DNA from: JANSWP01 sp041941305
GTDB lineage: Bacteria > Bacteroidota > Bacteroidia > Chitinophagales > Saprospiraceae
Length of the DNA: 64,000 nucleotides
NCBI GenBank assembly: GCA_041941305.1
Contig: JBGTQJ010000019.1
Span: 90,718 to 154,717, forward strand
Direction: 5' to 3'
Shown piece after piece: positions 38,472 through 46,835 of the stretch. The notes beneath the pieces were generated by a model. The model was not told where the DNA came from. It did not search any database and was given only the letters and a program-made list of their open reading frames with translations. How positions within the stretch are numbered: the first letter of the stretch is position 1; each line of letters opens with the position of its first letter. Position numbers and translations under genes: made by a program.

Positions 38472-40319
38472 CTAAGCCTTTGCTCTTTCTTCTGCAACTT
38501 CCTTCTCCAAATCTTCTATCGTACTTTTTGCAATTCGTTCCAATTCAGCATCTACTGTTTTTCTTTCTTCTTTTTCAATTTCTACATTCCCATCTTTCCC
38601 TTTTCTAAGAACAATATTGTATTTGGACCATTCTGTTTGCTCTCCTTCAAAATCCAAACGAGTATGCGCACCCCGGCTTTCTTCTCGCAGCTCAGCGGCA
38701 TTGGCTACCAATTTGGCAGTGATAAATAATGATTTTAAGGAAATCGCCTCATGCCAACCTGGGTTGTATTGACTACTCCCATGAGCTTTTACCTGGGACA
38801 ATTTGGCTTCCATTTCATTCAGTTCACTAATTGCAGATCTCAAGTCTTCGCCATTTCGGATAATGCCCACTTTGTTCTGCATCAATTCCTGCAATTCATC
38901 ATGAACGACATATGGGTTTAAACCAGATTCGCGGTTTAGATAGTCCGTTGCCCCTCTGACGGAATTTTTGACTTGCCCTTCATCAATTTTTGGGGCATTG
39001 TCTAATTTTCTGGCATATGCAGTAGCCCCACGCCCAGCCAATGTCCCGAATACAATCAAATCAGAAAGAGAATTTCCTCCCAATCGATTGGCTCCATGCA
39101 AACCGGCAGCACATTCACCACATGCAAACAAACCCGGAACTGTGGATTCCTGGGTATCTGGATCAACCCGAATACCTCCCATGAAGTAATGTAGCGTTGG
39201 TCCTACTTCCATAGGCTGTTGGGTGATATCGACTTCTGCCAATTCCTTGAATTGATGATACATAGATGGCAACTTCTTTTTAATCTTCTCTGCAGGAACT
39301 CTGGAAGCGATATCCAGATATGCACCACCATGTTTGGAACCTCTGCCAGCCTTTACCTCGGCATTGATGGCTTTAGCCACTACATCACGCGTCAATAATT
39401 CAGGTGGGCGGCGTGCGTTTTTATCACCCGCTAACCATCGATTGGCCTCTTCCTCTGTATCTGCTGTTTCTGAAGCAAATCTTTCTGGTATATACCTGAA
39501 CATGAATCGTTCACCTTCGCTATTTTTCAAGATTCCGCCGTCACCTCGAACCCCTTCAGTTACCAGGATTCCTCTGACTGAAGGTGGCCAAACCATTCCT
39601 GTCGGATGAAACTGAGTAAATTCCATATCCATCAAATCGGCGCCTGCTTCATAAGCCATTGCATGACCATCTCCGGTGTATTCCCAGGAATTGGAGGTAA
39701 TTCTCCATGCTTTACCGCCTCCTCCTGTTGCCAGAATAATGGCTTTGGCTTTGAATAAAACGAATCGCCCTGTTTCTCTCCAATAGCCCACCAATCCGGC
39801 TACTCTGTCGCCATCTTTGATAATATCCAAAGCCGTACATTCCATATGTACATCAAATCCCTGATGAATGCCATGATCCTGCAAAGTCCGAATCAATTCC
39901 AGGCCCGTACGGTCACCAACATGTGCCAGTCGGGGATAGCGATGTCCTCCAAAGTTTCTTTGGTTGATCAAGCCACTTTTAGTTCTATCGAAAACAGCTC
40001 CCCATTCTTCTAATTGGTTGACCAACTCAGGAGCCATTTTGGCATGGTGTTCTGCCATACGCCACTGGTTCAGGAATTTTCCACCTCGCATGGTATCGCG
40101 GAAATGTACTTTCCAATGGTCGCGAGGATCTGCATTGCCCAATGCTGCTGCCATTCCTCCCTCAGCCATTACAGTGTGTGCTTTCCCAAGTAAGGATTTG
40201 CAAATGACACCAGTATTCATCCCCTCTGCTGCGCATTCAATTGCTGCCCGCAGTCCAGCCCCTCCGGCACCTACTACGATGATGTCGTGTTCTATCGTTT
40301 GCAATTCATTGATATTCAT
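38472..40319 (-). CDS. Sdh1-like complex II flavoprotein subunit
   Basis: 615 residues. FAD-binding 'DIIVVGAGGAGLRAAIE' (~14-30); the His of 'AHTVMAEGGMAA' (~48) is at the position of the covalent FAD linkage. Active-site segments include 'MEFTQFHPTGM', 'RGDGGIL', 'HYFMGGI' and 'GLHGANRLGGNSL'. It oxidises succinate or reduces fumarate at the membrane surface. It is clearly distinct from the SdhA at 42362 (different length, N-terminus and insertions), so it is not a recent duplicate. The closest architecture known to me is mycobacterial Sdh1 SdhA. The stop overlaps a dispersed TTAAAACATACTCT motif (38460-38473). Confidence 0.93.
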   Translation of the reverse strand: MNINELQTIEHDIIVVGAGGAGLRAAIECAAEGMNTGVICKSLLGKAHTVMAEGGMAAALGNADPRDHWKVHFRDTMRGGKFLNQWRMAEHHAKMAPELVNQLEEWGAVFDRTKSGLINQRNFGGHRYPRLAHVGDRTGLELIRTLQDHGIHQGFDVHMECTALDIIKDGDRVAGLVGYWRETGRFVLFKAKAIILATGGGGKAWRITSNSWEYTGDGHAMAYEAGADLMDMEFTQFHPTGMVWPPSVRGILVTEGVRGDGGILKNSEGERFMFRYIPERFASETADTEEEANRWLAGDKNARRPPELLTRDVVAKAINAEVKAGRGSKHGGAYLDIASRVPAEKIKKKLPSMYHQFKELAEVDITQQPMEVGPTLHYFMGGIRVDPDTQESTVPGLFACGECAAGLHGANRLGGNSLSDLIVFGTLAGRGATAYARKLDNAPKIDEGQVKNSVRGATDYLNRESGLNPYVVHDELQELMQNKVGIIRNGEDLRSAISELNEMEAKLSQVKAHGSSQYNPGWHEAISLKSLFITAKLVANAAELREESRGAHTRLDFEGEQTEWSKYNIVLRKGKDGNVEIEKEERKTVDAELERIAKSTIEDLEKEVAEERAKA

Positions 40320-40333
40320 ATATTGTTGCTATT

Positions 40334-40538
40334 AGCTGTTGGCTGTTGGCTATTGGTTTTCTTTATATGTTTTAATTGCTCTTCAGCCTACTTAAATATT
40401 TGTTGGTTTTTCCTGACTATTTCAATCCCTAGATGCCAAATTTCAAGCTTTCTAGAATCTCTCATTTTTTGAAAACGTGTTATTTACAATTTTATATAAT
40501 TATTATAGTTGATTTAGCTAATGGCCAACAGCCAAAAG
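40334..40538. repeat. Heptanucleotide repeats with inverted partner in operon spacer
   Basis: 40334-40361 reads as 7-nt units AGCTGTT, GGCTGTT, GGCTATT, GGTTTTC. At 40523-40538 the opposite strand word appears (GCCAACAGCC), complementary over 10 bp to 40341-40350. The 223-bp spacer between membrane and flavoprotein genes contains nothing else. Confidence 0.5.
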
Positions 40539-40542
40539 CACT

Positions 40543-41388
40543 TTAAACTCCCCAGGTATTCAAATCCGTAATAATGCCCATGGATACCAAGCGCACATAA
40601 ACATCCGTTAAACCAACCCAAATCAGGCTAGCCCATGCAAAATTCTTGTGGTTGCGATTCATCCAGGTTACTTTTTGATAAGCGCTGTATCGAAGCGAGC
40701 CGCTGCCATCGCAAGAAAAACAATCTGCTCTTCCTCCTATCAAATGGCGAAAAGAATGGCAGCCAAATGTATACAATGCCAGTAGGGTAGGATTGATGAT
40801 TAAAACCAAGGTACCGACTCCAAAACCGAATTCTCCTCCCCTAAACATGGCAAGCACGGCATCGTAGTAAAGAATTGGAATCAAAGCTATTGCAAAATAT
40901 AAGGCATAGCGATGAAGGTTTTGAAATATCAAAAGGGCAGTTTCACCCATATATTTTTTTTGTGGGATAGCTCCTACCGCACAGGCTGGAGGTGAACCAG
41001 CAAAAGATTTGTAATAAGCTCCTCTATAATAGTAGCAGGTAAATCGGAAAGACAAAGGGAATATTAAAATTAACCAGGAAGGCGAAAACGGTATCCAGGA
41101 TGGCCACCAGGCAGGGACCCCGCCAAACCACGAATGTTCGATTGGCGCAGCGCCAGCGGCAGCAGTATCAATTCCCAACAGCGGAGAATAAAATGGAGAC
41201 AAATATCCCCCAAAGCCTGATACTCCTCCATCCACCCAATAGTGATTGCCCTGGAAGGCCGCCCAGGTTGAGTAAACTACAAAGGCACCGAGTCCTAATA
41301 ATACTACCAGTGGTTCTACCCACCATTTATCTGATCGGAAAGTATGAAGGAATGATTTCTTGTGTAAGTAAGCTGTAGCGTTAGACAT
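40543..41388 (-). CDS. Sdh1-like complex II membrane subunit (Rieske-like Cys/His motif)
   Basis: 281 residues, about five membrane spans (e.g. ~28-46, ~102-116, ~157-180, ~188-210, ~245-270). A conserved loop reads GCHSFRHLIGG...CFSC, and the next helix reads 'NHKNFAWASLIWVGLTDVYVRL'. This pattern resembles the membrane anchor of mycobacterial Sdh1, for which a membrane-embedded Rieske-type cluster has been reported; here the ligand candidates are the CH pair and the CxxC. It would transfer electrons to the quinone pool. First gene of the second operon, behind a near-consensus promoter. Confidence 0.8.
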   Translation of the reverse strand: MSNATAYLHKKSFLHTFRSDKWWVEPLVVLLGLGAFVVYSTWAAFQGNHYWVDGGVSGFGGYLSPFYSPLLGIDTAAAGAAPIEHSWFGGVPAWWPSWIPFSPSWLILIFPLSFRFTCYYYRGAYYKSFAGSPPACAVGAIPQKKYMGETALLIFQNLHRYALYFAIALIPILYYDAVLAMFRGGEFGFGVGTLVLIINPTLLALYTFGCHSFRHLIGGRADCFSCDGSGSLRYSAYQKVTWMNRNHKNFAWASLIWVGLTDVYVRLVSMGIITDLNTWGV

Positions 41389-41423
41389 AAGGATAAAAGT
41401 TTTCCATTTTGCTTCTATGCGCC

Positions 41424-41454
41424 CAAATGTAGTAATTCAGTTAAAAAGCGCAAA
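41424..41454 (-). promoter_or_regulatory. Consensus Bacteroidetes promoter of the second complex II operon
   Basis: On the minus strand, TTTG (41454-41451), 19 nt, TACATTTG (41431-41424): an exact match to TTTG-N19-TAnnTTTG. The start point would be near 41417, leaving a ~29-nt leader. Confidence 0.8.
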
Positions 41455-41545
41455 AGGAATATTCGATTGCATTTTCGCAAAAATGGAAAATTTGTACTTA
41501 ATGCCTGGGGTTTGCGTAGGAATATATTTTAAATTTAGACAATTT

Positions 41546-42292
41546 CTAAATTGAGCTTTTCAAAGTAGCTTCCAGATATTCTTTGTTCAATCTGGAAATA
41601 AAATCCACAGATATTTCCTTTGGACATTCTGCCTCACATGCGGTTACGTTGGAGCAGAAGCCAAAACCTTCCTCGTCCATTTGATCGACCATAGCTTTGA
41701 CTCTCCGTTTGCGTTCTACTTGTCCCTGGGGTAGTATGGATAGGTGGGCAACCTTGGCTGCTGTAAATAACATGGCTGAAGAATTGGGGCAGGCAGCAAT
41801 GCAAGCCCCACATCCAATGCAAGAAGCGGCATCAAAGGCTTTAGATGCTACACTTTTTTCTATTGGAATATCATTCGCGTCTGGCGCCTGACCAGTGTTT
41901 ACGGAAACATAACCCCCAGCCTGAATAATTCGATCCATTGCAGCACGATCTACTACCAAATCCTTTATTACGGGAAGCGCTTCTGCTCTGTAAGGTTCAA
42001 TAACAATAGTTTCTCCATCTTTGAAATTACGCATGTGTAGCTGGCACGTAGTGGTTCCTTTTAAAGGACCATGAGGCATTCCATTAATGACCAAACTACA
42101 TGCACCACAAATCCCTTCCCTGCAATCATGGTCAAAAGCGATAGGAGATTTTTTTTCTTCTATCAGACGTTGATTCAAGACATCCAACATTTCCAAAAAG
42201 CTGGCATGTTCACTGATCTCTATCTTATGCGTTTCAAATTGACCTTTGGTTTTGGCGTTTTTTTGTCGCCATATTTTTAAAGTGATATTCAT
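41546..42292 (-). CDS. sdhB: Succinate dehydrogenase iron-sulfur subunit
   Basis: 248 residues from ATG 42292 (the upstream in-frame start adds 18 residues with no family support). [2Fe-2S] motif DCREGICGACSLVI; [4Fe-4S] motif CIGCGACIAACPN; a further FCSNVTACEAECPK cluster set. Standard SdhB of the Bacteroidetes type B enzyme, carrying electrons from SdhA to the cytochrome b subunit. It follows sdhA by 69 nt in sdhC-A-B order. Confidence 0.95.
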   Translation of the reverse strand: MNITLKIWRQKNAKTKGQFETHKIEISEHASFLEMLDVLNQRLIEEKKSPIAFDHDCREGICGACSLVINGMPHGPLKGTTTCQLHMRNFKDGETIVIEPYRAEALPVIKDLVVDRAAMDRIIQAGGYVSVNTGQAPDANDIPIEKSVASKAFDAASCIGCGACIAACPNSSAMLFTAAKVAHLSILPQGQVERKRRVKAMVDQMDEEGFGFCSNVTACEAECPKEISVDFISRLNKEYLEATLKSSI

Positions 42293-42361
42293 TTCTTCAA
42301 GGCTGGGTTTCCAATTTCCTGGGACAAGATGGTGATCTCGAACCATGAATTTGGAAAAGAT

Positions 42362-44362
42362 TTACTTGTAACTTCTCGTTTTCAATTCAACATAATCGAA
42401 TGTGAGTTCCTCTTTATGGAGTAGTGGTTCTTTTTCAATATTCGCCCATTCCCACGCTGCAACATAGGCAAAGTCTTTGTCGTTTCTGAGCGCTTCTCCT
42501 TCAGGAGTTTTGTATTCCTCCCTGAAATGGCCTCCACAGCTTTCATCCCTGTCCATTGCATCGACGATCATTAATTCACCCAATTCAAGAAAATCGGCTA
42601 CTCTGGCAGCTTTTTCAAGCTCCGGGTTGAATTCATACATAGTACCAGGAACAAACACATCCTTCCAAAATTCCGCTCTAAGTTCTTTGACCAATCCACG
42701 AGCTTTTTTCAATCCATCTGCCTTACGGGACATACCACAATAATCCCACATAATTTTACCTAATCTTTTGTGAAAACTTTCTACTGATTGGTTGCCCTTT
42801 ATGTCTAATATTTTTTGAAGGAGTGCCTTTGAAGCTTGTTCTGCTTCTTCAAATTCAGGTAGATTGGGATCGATTTCGGGAGTTTGAATTTCTTTAGAAA
42901 GAAAATCACAGATAGTTGAGGAAATGATGAAATAACCATCCGCCAAACCTTGCATCAAGGCAGAAGCCCCAAGTCGATTGGCACCATGATCAGAAAAATT
43001 ACATTCTCCCAAAGCAAATAATCCAGGAATATTGGTCTCCAGATTGTAATCTACCCACAATCCTCCCATTGTGTAATGAACTGCGGGGTATATTTTCATA
43101 GGGGTTTCATAAGGGTTTTCACCTGTAATTTTTTCATACATCTGAAAAAGATTGCCATACTTTTCAGCAATGATTTGTTTTCCTAATTTTTCTATGGTGT
43201 GCTCATCAGGTTTCAAAATTCCTTTGGAATGAGCTTCAGACTTGCCATAGAATCTAATAGCTGCTGAAAAATCAAGAAATACGGCTAATCCGGATTCATT
43301 GACGCCAAACCCCTCATCACAAACTATTTTAGCTGCTCGGGAGGCTACATCGCGGGGTACCAAATTACCAAAAGATGGGTACCGCCTTTCCAAATAATAA
43401 TCGCGGTCTTCTTCAATTATATCTATAGGTTTTTTAGTACCCTTTCTTATTGCCTCTACGTCTTCCTTCTTTTTAGGAACCCAGACTCTACCATCATTGC
43501 GCAATGACTCAGACATCAAGGTCAATTTGGACTGATATTCACCGTGAACCGGGATGCAGGTTGGATGAATTTGAGTGAAGCAAGGATTCGCCATAAATGC
43601 ACCTTTCCGTACAGTCTTCCATGCAGCTGTGGCATTGGAACCCATAGCGTTGGTAGACAGGTAAAAGACATTGCCATATCCTCCAGTGGCCAGCAGAACG
43701 CAATGGGCTGAGTGTCTTTCCAACTCACCTGTCAGCAGGTTTCTGGCGATGATGCCCCTTGCTTTTCCATCAACGATGACTAAGTCCACCATTTCATGGC
43801 GATTGTGCATCTCAACTGTTCCCAGGGCAATTTGTCTGGATAAAGCCTGATAGGCTCCAAGTAACAATTGTTGTCCAGTCTGCCCTCTCGCATAAAACGT
43901 TCTGGAAACCAATACACCACCAAAGGAGCGATTCGCCAATGTACCTCCGTATTCTCTGGCAAAAGGTACCCCTTGTGCTACGCATTGATCAATAATATTT
44001 TCACTTACTTCTGCAAGGCGATAAACATTGGCTTCTCTGGAACGATAGTCACCCCCTTTGATAGTATCATAAAAAAGACGATATACACTATCTCCATCGT
44101 TCATGTAGTTTTTAGCAGCATTGATACCTCCTTGTGCTGCTATGCTATGTGCCCTCCGGGGACTATCATGGAATGAAAAACATTTAACATTGTAACCCAA
44201 CTCACCGAGATTGGCTGCCGCAGAAGCTCCTGCCAAACCAGTACCAACAATGATGACATCCAGTTTTTTTCGGTTATTGGGTGCTACCAAAGGCATGGTG
44301 CCACTATATCTTTTCCACTTTTCTGATAAGGTGCCTGGTGGTATTTTGCTATTTAAGGTCAT
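42362..44362 (-). CDS. sdhA: Succinate dehydrogenase flavoprotein subunit
   Basis: 666 residues from ATG 44362; the longer frame overlaps spacer DNA and lacks family similarity. FAD-binding 'DVIIVGTGLAGASAAANLGELG'-type fold; His in RRAHSIAAQGGINA for covalent FAD; 'FTQIHPTCIPV', 'HYTMGGLWVD' and 'GANRLGASALMQ' for substrate and FAD binding. Catalyses succinate to fumarate in the TCA cycle. Middle gene of sdhCAB. Confidence 0.96.
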   Translation of the reverse strand: MTLNSKIPPGTLSEKWKRYSGTMPLVAPNNRKKLDVIIVGTGLAGASAAANLGELGYNVKCFSFHDSPRRAHSIAAQGGINAAKNYMNDGDSVYRLFYDTIKGGDYRSREANVYRLAEVSENIIDQCVAQGVPFAREYGGTLANRSFGGVLVSRTFYARGQTGQQLLLGAYQALSRQIALGTVEMHNRHEMVDLVIVDGKARGIIARNLLTGELERHSAHCVLLATGGYGNVFYLSTNAMGSNATAAWKTVRKGAFMANPCFTQIHPTCIPVHGEYQSKLTLMSESLRNDGRVWVPKKKEDVEAIRKGTKKPIDIIEEDRDYYLERRYPSFGNLVPRDVASRAAKIVCDEGFGVNESGLAVFLDFSAAIRFYGKSEAHSKGILKPDEHTIEKLGKQIIAEKYGNLFQMYEKITGENPYETPMKIYPAVHYTMGGLWVDYNLETNIPGLFALGECNFSDHGANRLGASALMQGLADGYFIISSTICDFLSKEIQTPEIDPNLPEFEEAEQASKALLQKILDIKGNQSVESFHKRLGKIMWDYCGMSRKADGLKKARGLVKELRAEFWKDVFVPGTMYEFNPELEKAARVADFLELGELMIVDAMDRDESCGGHFREEYKTPEGEALRNDKDFAYVAAWEWANIEKEPLLHKEELTFDYVELKTRSYK

Positions 44363-44467
44363 GATATTATATGCTATTGCTATTAGTCTTAGATTTTGAC
44401 TGTGATAACTATTTTCAGGGATTGAAACAATTATCAACCAAAAAACAAAAGACCAATAGCCCTTGTA

Positions 44468-45157
44468 TTATCTAAACAAATAAATCCATACTGGAATGAA
44501 GGCAAAGCCTGCCGGGATGAGGACTGAATATGCCTTTCCCAAAAATTTGATGAGGCCGCCAAATTTTCGATGGTTGATGCCCAATGTTTGAAAAGCGGAT
44601 TGAAAGCCATGCCATAAATGCATCGCAATAACAACCATACAAAGGATATAAAAAATAACAAATCCTATGCTGCTGTATGCTGCCTCCACTGTTGCATAAA
44701 GATTTTTTACCTCTACACCATCATAATTTACCAGAGGTATCCAACCCATCTTCATTTTAAACCAAAACTGATAAAGGTGAATTAGCAAAAAGACAAAAAT
44801 TATAGTACCCAACCAGCCCATTGTTCGTGCTGTGAAGCTATTTGTATTGGTTGCTCTGGTTACTTTGACTGCATATTTTTGTTTACCTCTGGATTTGCGG
44901 TTTTTACGCCAGATGAGCCAACCTTGTATTGCATGCAATAGAATTCCAGCATAGAGGAAATAAGAAGTGGTTTTGATGAAAGGATTGGTGGTCATAAATT
45001 TAGCATACAAATTGAATTGTCTGCCACCATCATCAAATAAAAGTAGCAAATTACCAGAAAGGTGTACAACAAGAAAAGTAATCAGGAAAATTCCCGTCAA
45101 ACTCATCACCACCTTTTGTCCAATTGAAGAAATCAAGAATTGCTTCAGTGAATTCAT
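44468..45157 (-). CDS. sdhC: Succinate dehydrogenase cytochrome b subunit
   Basis: 229 residues with five membrane helices. His residues in 'LVVHLSGNLLLL', 'LLHAIQGW', 'LLIHLYQFW' and 'AMHLWHGFQSAF' fit the di-heme cytochrome b558-type anchor of Bacteroidetes. It binds heme and quinone and anchors SdhAB. First gene of the operon; the start at 45157 matches the family. Confidence 0.93.
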   Translation of the reverse strand: MNSLKQFLISSIGQKVVMSLTGIFLITFLVVHLSGNLLLLFDDGGRQFNLYAKFMTTNPFIKTTSYFLYAGILLHAIQGWLIWRKNRKSRGKQKYAVKVTRATNTNSFTARTMGWLGTIIFVFLLIHLYQFWFKMKMGWIPLVNYDGVEVKNLYATVEAAYSSIGFVIFYILCMVVIAMHLWHGFQSAFQTLGINHRKFGGLIKFLGKAYSVLIPAGFAFIPVWIYLFR

Positions 45158-45441
45158 AAAATTGATTTAAAGGCTAATACAAAAAACCGGATTTTGTTTA
45201 AAAAAACCAGCTCATTTATGAAATGGCGGCAAAAGTACCTGTTCAAATGAAAATCAGACAGAGAAGTTTGGAACGTGAAGTTATTTAGAATTGTTCTAAA
45301 TAATGTTTGAGTTGCTAATTTTTCAAAGATTAAATTTATTGATAGAGAAAAACATAGGGGTTTAAAAATTAATAAACTACGCAACTTTGAGGAAGTTATT
45401 TTTTGGGGATAAAAAAGTGATTTACTGGTAGGCAGACAACA

Positions 45442-45496
45442 GACTGCATTGCTGTCAGCCGATAAAAGTAATCTGTCGTCCGACAGCAACGCAGTC
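45442..45496. repeat. 17-bp imperfect inverted repeat
   Basis: GACTGCATTGCTGTCAG (45442-45458) pairs with CCGACAGCAACGCAGTC (45480-45496) with two A-C mismatches and a 21-nt loop. It lies upstream of sdhC. A structured leader or attenuator is possible but the orientation is not clear. Confidence 0.5.
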
Positions 45497-45565
45497 GGGT
45501 GTCTCAAAAGAAGATTTTCATTTTTTCACCCCGCTCAAAGAATAGAATCACTAAATTTGCAGCTT

Positions 45566-45727
45566 AGAGTATGTTTTAATTTCCATCAATTGGCTACAGG
45601 CGGCAAATTTTATACTGTTCTGCGTTGAAAAGCCTCGTCAGCCCTTCAAAGGATGCCTGCATTTTTCGCCTTGCACAGCATAAAATTTGCTCGCTTTCGC
45701 TCAATCATAGAATTTAAAACATACTCT
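45566..45727. mobile_element. MITE-like element with 14-bp terminal inverted repeats
   Basis: AGAGTATGTTTTAA (45566-45579) and TTAAAACATACTCT (45714-45727) are perfect inverted ends of a 162-bp segment. Its core (45623-45673) is related to that of the element at 34028. The end sequence recurs alone at 38460-38473 and, shortened, at 47672-47683. Confidence 0.55.
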
Positions 45728-45750
45728 TACGAATTGATTTAAATCAAATT

Positions 45751-46194
45751 ATGAGCAAACAAGAGGTAAATCCAATTCGAAAGGGTTTTCACGCTATTAC
45801 CCCATATCTAATGGTAGAAAAAGTTGCTGACCTGATTGAATTTTTAGAAAAATCTTTTGATGCTAATGTCATATTAAAATTGCATAGACCTGATGGAACG
45901 GTAATGCATACTGAAATCAAAATCGGAAATTCAATGATTATGGCTGGCGAACCCAACGCTGAATTTGGCAGGATGCCAGGCTCTATTTATCTGTATGTTA
46001 AAAATTGTGATGAGGTATATGAAAAAGCGATTAAGGCTGGCGGTCAATCAGTAATGCCAGTTACAACTATGACTCATGCCGGAGAACGCTATGGTGGAGT
46101 CAAAGATTCCTGTGGGAATATCTGGTGGATTGCTACCCATATTGAAGATTTAACGGAAGAAGAAGAACAAAAAAGAATCAACGAACTGTTTTGA
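45751..46194 (+). CDS. VOC-family (PhnB/glyoxalase-like) protein
   Basis: 147 residues. Two beta-alpha-beta-beta-beta modules of the vicinal-oxygen-chelate fold: 'AITPYLMVEKVADLIEFLEKSF' at the start, 'HTEIKIGNSMIMAGE', and 'HAGERYGGVKDSCGNIWWIATH' at the end, the latter typical of PhnB-like proteins. It may be a metal-dependent small-molecule binding or resistance enzyme; the substrate is unknown. It is followed by a heptanucleotide-repeat hairpin. Confidence 0.85.
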   Translation: MSKQEVNPIRKGFHAITPYLMVEKVADLIEFLEKSFDANVILKLHRPDGTVMHTEIKIGNSMIMAGEPNAEFGRMPGSIYLYVKNCDEVYEKAIKAGGQSVMPVTTMTHAGERYGGVKDSCGNIWWIATHIEDLTEEEEQKRINELF

Positions 46195-46204
46195 AAATAA
46201 AAAT

Positions 46205-46302
46205 CAGTTGTCAGTTGTCGGTTGTCTGTTTCAGTCCATAACCGACAACCGACAACCGACAACTGACAACTGACACCGATAACTGCCAACCGACAACCGA
46301 TG
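46205..46302. repeat. Heptanucleotide-repeat hairpin reaching the next start codon
   Basis: Left arm is 7-nt units CAGTTGT, CAGTTGT, CGGTTGT (46205-46225). The right side runs ACCGACA x3, ACTGACA x2, a degenerate unit, ACTGCCA, ACCGACA, ACCGATG (46241-46302). 46205-46226 and 46251-46272 are perfectly complementary over 22 bp. The last unit contains the ATG at 46300, so the tract forms the whole 5' region of the next gene and could mask its start in mRNA. Confidence 0.8.
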
Positions 46303-46800
46303 ACAAAAACTCAAAAAGTAAGTTTCGCTCAATTCCTGGCAAAATTTCCACAGGTTGAATTACCCATTACTTTGAGCGATGACCTTCACCATACCTTTTC
46401 TCAAAATAATGATCCTTTCAATGCCATTATGATCCAGCAAATCATTGAAGCTTTGGATGATGAAGAATCAGATGAATTGACAGAATACATTCCCTGTTTT
46501 CAAATTCCGGAAACCCACGAGTTTCATGCTGTGGTGTTTTGGAAAGCTGGTTTGATGAATTATCAATACATTATGGCGACTTTTACCAAAAAGGGTAAAC
46601 TTATTGACAAAAGGGTAATTGCTGGAACCTATTCGGATGGTAAAATAATAACAAGGTCGGTTGCTACGATTGATCCCGATTGGGTGATTTACGTGGTTAC
46701 TGGACAAACTGATGGTTCAGATACCGATTATGATGCTGGTTCAAGCAAAGCTTTTGAATTGGAATTATTGCCAGATGGCCAAATTGTAAATTCTATTTAA
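46300..46800 (+). CDS. Conserved-looking hypothetical protein
   Basis: 166 residues, acidic, with no signal peptide or membrane span. Starts 'TKTQKVSFAQFLAKFP'; the middle 'YIPCFQIPETHEFHAVVFWKAGLMNY' and 'VATIDPDWVIYVVTG' suggest a mostly beta fold. I do not recognise the family. Codon usage matches its neighbours, and the frame holds no internal stops. The ATG is embedded in the heptanucleotide-repeat tract; no alternative start fits better. Convergent with the TraB/GumN gene. Confidence 0.6.
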   Translation: MTKTQKVSFAQFLAKFPQVELPITLSDDLHHTFSQNNDPFNAIMIQQIIEALDDEESDELTEYIPCFQIPETHEFHAVVFWKAGLMNYQYIMATFTKKGKLIDKRVIAGTYSDGKIITRSVATIDPDWVIYVVTGQTDGSDTDYDAGSSKAFELELLPDGQIVNSI

Positions 46801-46835
46801 AACCAATCACCACATTGGGAAAAGAGTAAAGTTCA

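Larger units (their letters stand above)
45158..45750. other. 593-bp non-coding region between sdhC and the VOC gene
   Basis: Contains a -7 box for sdhC (minus-strand TACTTTTG, 45236-45229; no good -33), a 17-bp near-perfect inverted repeat (45442-45458 / 45480-45496, GACTGC.TTGCTGTC.G), a TAAATTTG box on the plus strand (45552-45559), and the MITE-like element at 45566-45727. A 117-codon minus-strand frame here (45154-45507) does not look like protein. Confidence 0.6.

Noticed and set aside
37610..44362. Recent duplication of an sdh operon
   Set aside because: The two sets differ in subunit size, anchor type and motifs; they look like separate lineages of complex II.
45154..45507. 117-codon frame on the minus strand upstream of sdhC
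   Set aside because: No recognisable protein features. It overlaps the sdhC start, a promoter box and an inverted repeat, and its composition is that of non-coding AT-rich DNA.
46205..46302. CRISPR array
   Set aside because: The period is 7 nt with no spacers; it is a simple tandem repeat with an inverted partner.
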